DNA from: Mixophyes australis
Lineage: Eukaryota; Chordata; Amphibia; Anura; Limnodynastidae
Direction of reading: 5' to 3'
Assembly: GCA_036250195.1 (NCBI GenBank)
Contig: JAVHZZ010000003.1
Coordinates: forward strand, 336,719,875-336,783,874
Length of the DNA: 64,000 nucleotides
Shown here: in pieces, positions 58,701 to 64,000 of the stretch
Position numbering within the stretch: the stretch's first letter is position 1
Layout of the letters: every line of letters starts with the position of its first letter
Made by a program: the position numbers and the translations under genes
The notes under the pieces: generated by a model
What the model was told of the DNA's origin: nothing
The model's input: the letters and a program-made list of their open reading frames with translations, nothing else
Database searches by the model: none

Positions 58701-59830
58701 TGCCCTCATTCAGCTCCACACACTCTGTGCCCTCATTCAGCTCCACACACTCAGCCCTCATTCAACTCCACACAATCTGTGCCCTCATTCATCTCCAGAC
58801 ACTCTGCCCTCCTTCATCTCCACACACTCTGCCCTCATTCATCTCCACACACTCTGTGCCCTAATTTATCTCCACACACTCTGTGCCCTCATTCAACTCC
58901 ACACACTCTGCCCTCATTCAACTCCACACACTCTGTGCCCTCATTCATCTGCACACACTCTGTCCTCATTCATCTCCACACACTCTTCCCTCATTCATCT
59001 CCACACACTCTGTGCCCTCCTTCATCTCCACACACTCTGCCCTCATTCATCTCCACACACTCTGTGCCCTCATTCATCTCCACACACTCTGCCCTCATTC
59101 ATCTCCACACACTCTGTGCCCTCATTCATCTCCACATGCTCTGCCTTCATTCATCTCCACACACTCTGTGCCCTCCTTTATCTTCAGACACTCTGCCCTC
59201 ATTCAACTCCACACACTCTGTGCCCTCATTCATCTCCACACACTCTTCCCTCATTCATCTCCACACACTCTGTGCCCTCCTTCATCTCCACACACTCTGC
59301 CCTCATTCATCTCCACACACTCTGTGCCCTCATTCATCTCCACACACTCTGCCCTCATTCATCTCCACACACTCTGTGCCCTCATTCATCTCCACATGCT
59401 CTGCCTTCATTCATCTCCACACACTCTGTGCCCTCCTTTATCTTCAGACACTCTGCCCTCATTCAACTCCACACACTCTGTGCCCTCATTCATCTCCACA
59501 CACTCTGCCCTCATTCAACTGAACACACTCTGTGCCCTCCTGCAGCTCCACACAGTCTGTGCCCTCCTTCATCTCCACACACTCTGTGCCCTCCTTCATC
59601 TCCACACACACTCTGTGCCCTCCTTCATCTCCACACACTGTGCCCTCCTTCATCTCCACACAATCTGTGCCCTCCTTTATTTCCACACACTCTGTGCCCT
59701 CCTTCATCTCCACACAATGTTCCATCCTTCATCTCCACACACTGTGCCCTCCTTCATCTCCACACACTCTGTGCCATCCTTCATGTCCACACACTGTGCT
59801 CTCCTTCATCTCCACTCACTCTGCCCCCTA
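55736..59830. repeat. 25/27-bp minisatellite, roughly 155-160 units, with higher-order duplications
   Basis: Units 'ctctgtgccctccttcatct'+'ccacaca' (27 bp) and 'ctctgccctcattcatctcc'+'acaca' (25 bp), with variants (ttcaactcc, ttcagctcc, tttatcttc). Two blocks of about 1,427 bp (about 56.23-57.66 and 57.66-59.08 kb) are near-copies, and a 260-bp block is duplicated at about 58.98-59.50 kb. Units contain no TAA, TAG or TGA, so all three forward frames stay open (up to 1399 codons); these are not genes. Confidence 0.95.
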
Positions 59831-59935
59831 TGCATTCCCTCACTCTGCCCCCTCTGCATTCCCTCACTCTGCCCCCTCTGCATTGCCTCACTCTACCCCC
59901 TCTGCGTTCCCTCACTCTACCCCCTCTGCATCCGG

Positions 59936-60145
59936 GGGCCAGGAAGAGAAAAAAAAAACATAAAAAACTTGCCAATCTGGCGGCGCCCGGGACCCAGCAT
60001 CCTCCCCTCTCCTCCCGCTCGTCACTGAATGTCGGGCGTGATGATGTCATGCCCGACATTCAGTGAGAAGCAAGGAGGGAGAATGTTGGGTCCCGGGCGC
60101 CGCTGGATTGGTAAGTTTTTGTTTTTGTTTTCTCTTTCTGGCCTC
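59936..60145. repeat. Long GC-rich palindrome at the right end of the hAT-type element
   Basis: ggccaggaagagaaa ... cttgccaatctggcggcgcccggg pairs with cccgggcgccgctggattggtaag ... tctttctggcc. The centre near 60041 is flanked by gaatgtcgggc and gcccgacattc. A few mismatches. Confidence 0.85.
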
Positions 60146-60216
60146 TGCACCCCTGTGACAGCACCGCGACACCCCTGGGAGCCGCGGTGCACACTTTGTG
60201 AACCGCTGCATTAGAC

Positions 60217-61045
60217 TGTATCTAACATCTTCTTCGTCTGTCTTTTTTCAAATGATTTCCATGGGAAACAAATTAAAATGTAAAATAAATAAAGATTCAC
60301 TGCTATAATAAATGCAAAAGGTGCTTACACAAAGTTTTCATTTAGGGGTGTGCACACTTATGCATTGTAATTTTTTTTATTTTCACTTATTTTTCCTATT
60401 TGTTTCTCACTTGAAATTTGTTGGTTACAAGGTCACATTAAAGGTGGGACATGATTTATCTTTATGTCTGACTTTACATGATAAACACCTGCAATTTTCA
60501 ATAATGGTTTGTAGACTATTATATCCACTGTATATGTCACCCAAGTGTATCTATACAATCAATGATTCATGCTAGATAAGCCTTTTATAAACAACCCTTA
60601 TTGTCTAAGCCTTATAAAACCATATATATATACAGTGTTTTTGTTTTGGGGTTTTTAGCTTTTGTGTTTGACTGTATTTTTTGATATTGACAGTCATTAG
60701 TGGAAAAAATTGGAAATGGGAAGAGGGCAGAAATAGCAACAAAGTGTGTAAAAAGCAAAAATAGACACTGCAAAGAGATGAGAGAATGGATTCAACCTTA
60801 GAAACGGTAATCAGAGTAGAACAGTTGGTTCCTGCACCAACAGCATAAAGTATACAGCAAATATAGATATGGTACCTATGTGAGAGAACCCTATCCAATG
60901 CATTTTTCATATTGTTATTTAATGTATGTATCCATTCTTATTTGCACCCATCCGTTTTAACTCACATTTAGGTGTGATTGATATTCACAAAAGAAATTTA
61001 CATCTCCCAATAAAGTGTGACATGTTGTCTGGAATACACAGGATA
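60217..61045. other. Intergenic sequence without recognised features
   Basis: Nothing recognised. Confidence 0.5.
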
Positions 61046-61049
61046 AGCA

Positions 61050-61780
61050 GTCAGACTGGTTCACTGGAGCAGATGATATTACCAGGAACACAATGGATTA
61101 GATTAGATTACCAGGAACACACTGGAGCAGATGATATAACCAGGAACACAATGGATTATATTATATTACCAGGAACACACTGGAGCAGATGATATTACCA
61201 GGAACACACTGGAGCAGATGATATTACCAGGAACACAGTGGAGCAGATGATATTACCAGGAACACACTGGAGCAGATTATATTACCAGAAACACACTGGA
61301 GCAGATGATATTACCAGGAACACACTGGAGCAGATTATATTACCAGGAACGCACTGGAGCAGATGATATTACCAGAAACACACTGGAGCAGATGATATTA
61401 CCAGGAACACACTGGAGCAGATGATATTACCAGGAACACACTGGAGCAGATGATATTACCAGGAACACACTGGAGCAGATTATATTACCAGGAACGCACT
61501 GGAGCAGATGATATTACCAGAAACACACTGGAGCAGATTATATTATCAGGAACACACTGGAGCAGATTATATTACCAGAAACACACTGGAGCAGATGATA
61601 TTACCAGGAACACACTGGAGCAGATTATATTACCAGGAATACACTGGAGCAGATTATATTACCAGGAATACACTGGAGCAGATTATATTACCAGGAACAC
61701 ACTGGAGCAGATGATATTACCAGGAACACACTGGAGCAGATGATATTACCAGGAACACACTGGAGCAGATAATATTATCT
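61050..61780. repeat. 29-bp minisatellite, about 24-25 units
   Basis: Unit 'attaccaggaacacactgga' + 'gcagatgat'. Spacing was checked at 61165 and 61194. The first units vary (aatggattagatt). Small open frames are periodic artefacts. Confidence 0.95.
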
Positions 61781-62310
61781 TGGAACAGGAGCCAAACAGT
61801 CAGTAAGCACAGAAAGTGGGTGGGGTTGCAAGAGCCAAAGAGAGAGGAGTAAAAGGCCCATAAGGAACAGGCGTATGCACAAGCCCACAAATACAAGATG
61901 GCGGTTACCAAAGGCAGGATGTCAACACTGCTAGGGAAGTATCTACCTTGCGACATCACCTGGAGAGACAAGTGGAGCGCACCGGTCCCTGGCCAGTACA
62001 CCAGAATGTCTGGCGCATGACCCATTTAAATAAGTCAGTGTGGTTGTGCGTATAGGGGCTCATGTAGGACACAAATTGCGTTTTGTTACGATTGTGGCCA
62101 TATGTAGTCTGAGTTGCATTGGCCCCTTACGATTGAAGAGTTGGAACGGGGGAAGGAGGGGTGTGTAAGGGTGTGTTAGCAAAGGTAGATTGAGACTCAG
62201 ACTTACATGCACCTTTCAGGAGATGGGAAACTTGCGAGTGCTCAACCACTAGTGAGTTATAATCTGATAGTGATGACGATCACCTTAGAAGCATCTGACT
62301 CAACATACCG
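61781..62310. repeat. Probable dispersed repeat sequence
   Basis: 61785-62040 has the look of a non-coding repeat ('caccagaatgtctggcgcatgaccc'). 62055-62290 resembles, loosely, the family at 600-1056. Boundaries uncertain. Confidence 0.35.
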
Positions 62311-62533
62311 TGTAAGATGTTCATCTTTTTGGATGCAATTTACATCTGTGTTTCAGATGGATATTACTTCCAACTCTACATGAGGCCCATTTTGCGCCCA
62401 GCATTGCCCAACACATATATTATGTCCACAAGTGATAAGGGCAGGGTGGTCAACAAAGTTATTCAGAGCAGAGAACAAGTGTGGGACCCCAAATTAAGCT
62501 TAAGATGTCAGTTAAAGTAAAACCCTAAAAAAT

Positions 62534-63162
62534 TGTCAGGCGCCGTCTCCGCTGTTCTTCCGCTTGGTGGGGACAGACATCTGTCAGAGCCGCTCGAGGC
62601 GCCCTGTTGCTTAGCAAAAGGGTTGCCGCGCCCCCAGTCCCGTCGGGCGCATGCGTGCAGGTTCGTTTTTATCGGCACTCTGTGTGCCTGAATCCGTTCC
62701 ACCAATCCTTGCCTACCTGCCTCTATTTAAACCTGGCTCTGGCGCCATTAGGGTGCCAGAGTTTCAGGTTTCTGCCTCTCGCTCCCAAGTGTTTGTTCCT
62801 CTGTTGTGACCCAGCTTCCTAGACCATTCTCCTGTATATTGCTCTCCAGTTGTGACCCGGGTTGTCGACCATCCTCCTTTCTGTGTGCCCCACTTTGTTC
62901 CTGCGACCTTGGCTTGTTTTGACGATTCTCCTGCATTCTCCCTTTGTACCACGCATTCCGATTGGCTTGACCCGGACCATCTGACTCTTCTTTCACTACA
63001 CCGGCAACTGACTAATAGGACCGCGACCTGCGTGCCCTGTGCAGCGAAGTCCAAACCTTCTTGCGGGGGTCCATGGCGAAAACCAGGGGTACATTAGACT
63101 CCGCACCTACTAGCTCAGTAGCGCTAATACCGGTTAGTGTTCTCCTCTATTCGGGCCTGACA
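62534..63162. repeat. LTR-like dispersed repeat (possible solo LTR)
   Basis: 629 bp beginning TGTCAGGCG and ending GGGCCTGACA, i.e. TG...CA ends within a short inverted repeat. GC-richer than its surroundings. Contains a TATA-like tatttaaacctggctctgg at about 62722. No matching target duplication (aaaat versus ttgtc) and no internal retroelement genes, so the LTR reading is tentative. Open frames inside are not supported. Confidence 0.5.
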
Positions 63163-63164
63163 TT

Positions 63165-63885
63165 GTCACAGAGCAAGAATACTTATAAAATGTATTGGAA
63201 GAAATCCATATAATTGTTTTAGCGGATGTATGAAGAGGGATATTTTCAGGACATCTGAAGAACCTGCTACGGTAACAAGTATTCACTCTCCCCCTTAGGA
63301 AAATATTTTATGAAACACCAATGTTGGAATAGAAAAACATACATACTTACAATGGAAAGGAGAGAGCCTTACCTATCCAACTTAAGAGCATGTTAATGAC
63401 ATAAAAATGTCCTACTTCAATGACATGGGCTGAGCACTACTTTCCTTAATAACCAGGAATAGTTCCAGGTTTTACATGGGGTCCATGGAAGTTTCCCTAT
63501 GTTTCAGTACTGACTGTATTTACATGTACATTTCCTGTTACTCTGTACATCAGATGGAGTTATCTAATGTCTGGCCTTTGTAACTTCATATTTATTAAAG
63601 AGGAGTATTTAAAATAGAAAAGAATTATAGCTAGGTTCAGTAAAATTATCATGATGGAGATTCAAGAGCTGTAAGTAGATATTTTAGGGCCCTGGGTAAG
63701 AGAAAACACTGGCGCTCCATCCCAAACCCAATGACGAGACATGGCCAACACAACGAGGTAGTGTATCTAGCCCACGAAGATAACCTTTTACAAGCACCAA
63801 ACTGCTGAATATGGGGGCTCTCTGGTGCCCCTGTGTTGGGGATGTGGTATGAGGGCAGTGTACTCTAATACACCTACTCAGTCAC
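63165..63885. other. Intergenic sequence without recognised features
   Basis: Nothing recognised. Confidence 0.45.
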
Positions 63886-63889
63886 TTAG

Positions 63890-64000
63890 GGTTATATCTA
63901 CTAAACTACGGGTTTACAAAAGTGGAGCTGTTGCCTATAGCAACCAATCAGATTCTAGGGCCTGATTCATTAAGGATCTTAACGTGAGAAACTTCTTATT
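63890..64000. mobile_element. Half copy of the palindromic MITE joined to a gggcctgattcattaagg element end
   Basis: 63890-63957 matches the left arm of the 27376/46575 family (tctactaaactacgggttt ... gttgcctatagcaaccaatc). At 63958 it is interrupted by gggcctgattcattaagg, the terminus of the other MITE-like family, which runs off the window. This looks like a nested insertion. Confidence 0.75.

Larger units (their letters stand above)
55482..60208. mobile_element. 4.7-kb hAT-type insertion carrying a giant minisatellite
   Basis: Exact 8-bp target duplication cattagac at 55474-55481 and 60209-60216. Ends cagtggttcccaaac and, on the other strand, cagcggttcacaaag: imperfect CAG-type inverted repeats as in hAT elements. 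Outer parts (55482-55735, 59936-60208) are ordinary element sequence; about 4.1 kb between is tandem repeat. No transposase, so non-autonomous. Confidence 0.9.

Noticed and set aside
55867..60066. 1399-codon open frame
   Set aside because: Entirely a translation of a stop-free 25/27-bp minisatellite; the other two forward frames are equally open.
62508..63097. Overlapping frames of 65-96 codons
   Set aside because: Within the LTR-like repeat; no retroviral or other domain visible.

Overview
This is vertebrate nuclear DNA, most likely from a frog (anuran amphibian). It is dominated by introns, decayed transposons and minisatellites. The anuran assignment is an inference. It rests on the divergence of the one protein-coding gene from human and on repeat types I associate with frog genomes: the 'gggcctgattcattaa' and 'aggcaacatctcc' inverted-repeat elements, the 'tatagcgccac...gcagcgctgtacag' element, and antisense CR1-type LINE tails. 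I could not run a database search.

The only supported gene is PAK5 (formerly PAK7), a group II p21-activated kinase, on the + strand. Seven coding exons lie at 15819-16604, 36721-37212, 41144-41277, 45953-46079, 46322-46447, 47200-47334 and 48168-48323. All have GT/AG borders and compatible phases, and together they encode 651 residues plus a stop. This matches human PAK5 (719 aa as I remember it) from residue 69 to the end. The first coding exon, with the start codon and the CRIB/p21-binding segment, lies upstream of the window. The 3'UTR runs to a consensus AATAAA at 49658. Positions 1-15818 are therefore intron, and everything after about 49.7 kb is downstream intergenic DNA.

Layout: (1) 1-15.8 kb, upstream intron with hairpins, a 188-bp palindrome, a Tc1-like relic, purine-rich dispersed repeats and an antisense L1-like relic. 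(2) 15.8-16.6 kb, large PAK5 linker exon. (3) 16.6-36.7 kb, a 20-kb intron with a self-complementary 30-bp array inside an inverted-repeat element, an exact 107-bp x 6 tandem repeat, and an antisense CR1-type LINE that keeps esterase, endonuclease and reverse-transcriptase fragments in order. (4) 36.7-49.7 kb, the kinase-domain exons, with a second Tc1-like relic and a 45-bp x about 24 minisatellite enclosed by 18-bp inverted repeats. (5) 49.7-64 kb, intergenic: two hAT-type non-autonomous elements with perfect 8-bp target duplications, LINE tails, a 29-bp array and an LTR-like repeat.

The most notable observation is a 4.7-kb hAT-type insertion (55482-60208, 8-bp duplication on each side). 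About 4.1 kb of its interior is a hierarchically duplicated 25/27-bp minisatellite. With the 45-bp and 30-bp arrays, three separate inverted-repeat elements in this window each enclose a tandem array. The very long open frames in these arrays (up to 1399 codons) follow from stop-free repeat units and are not called as genes. I recognised no rRNA, tRNA, CRISPR or bacterial-type feature.
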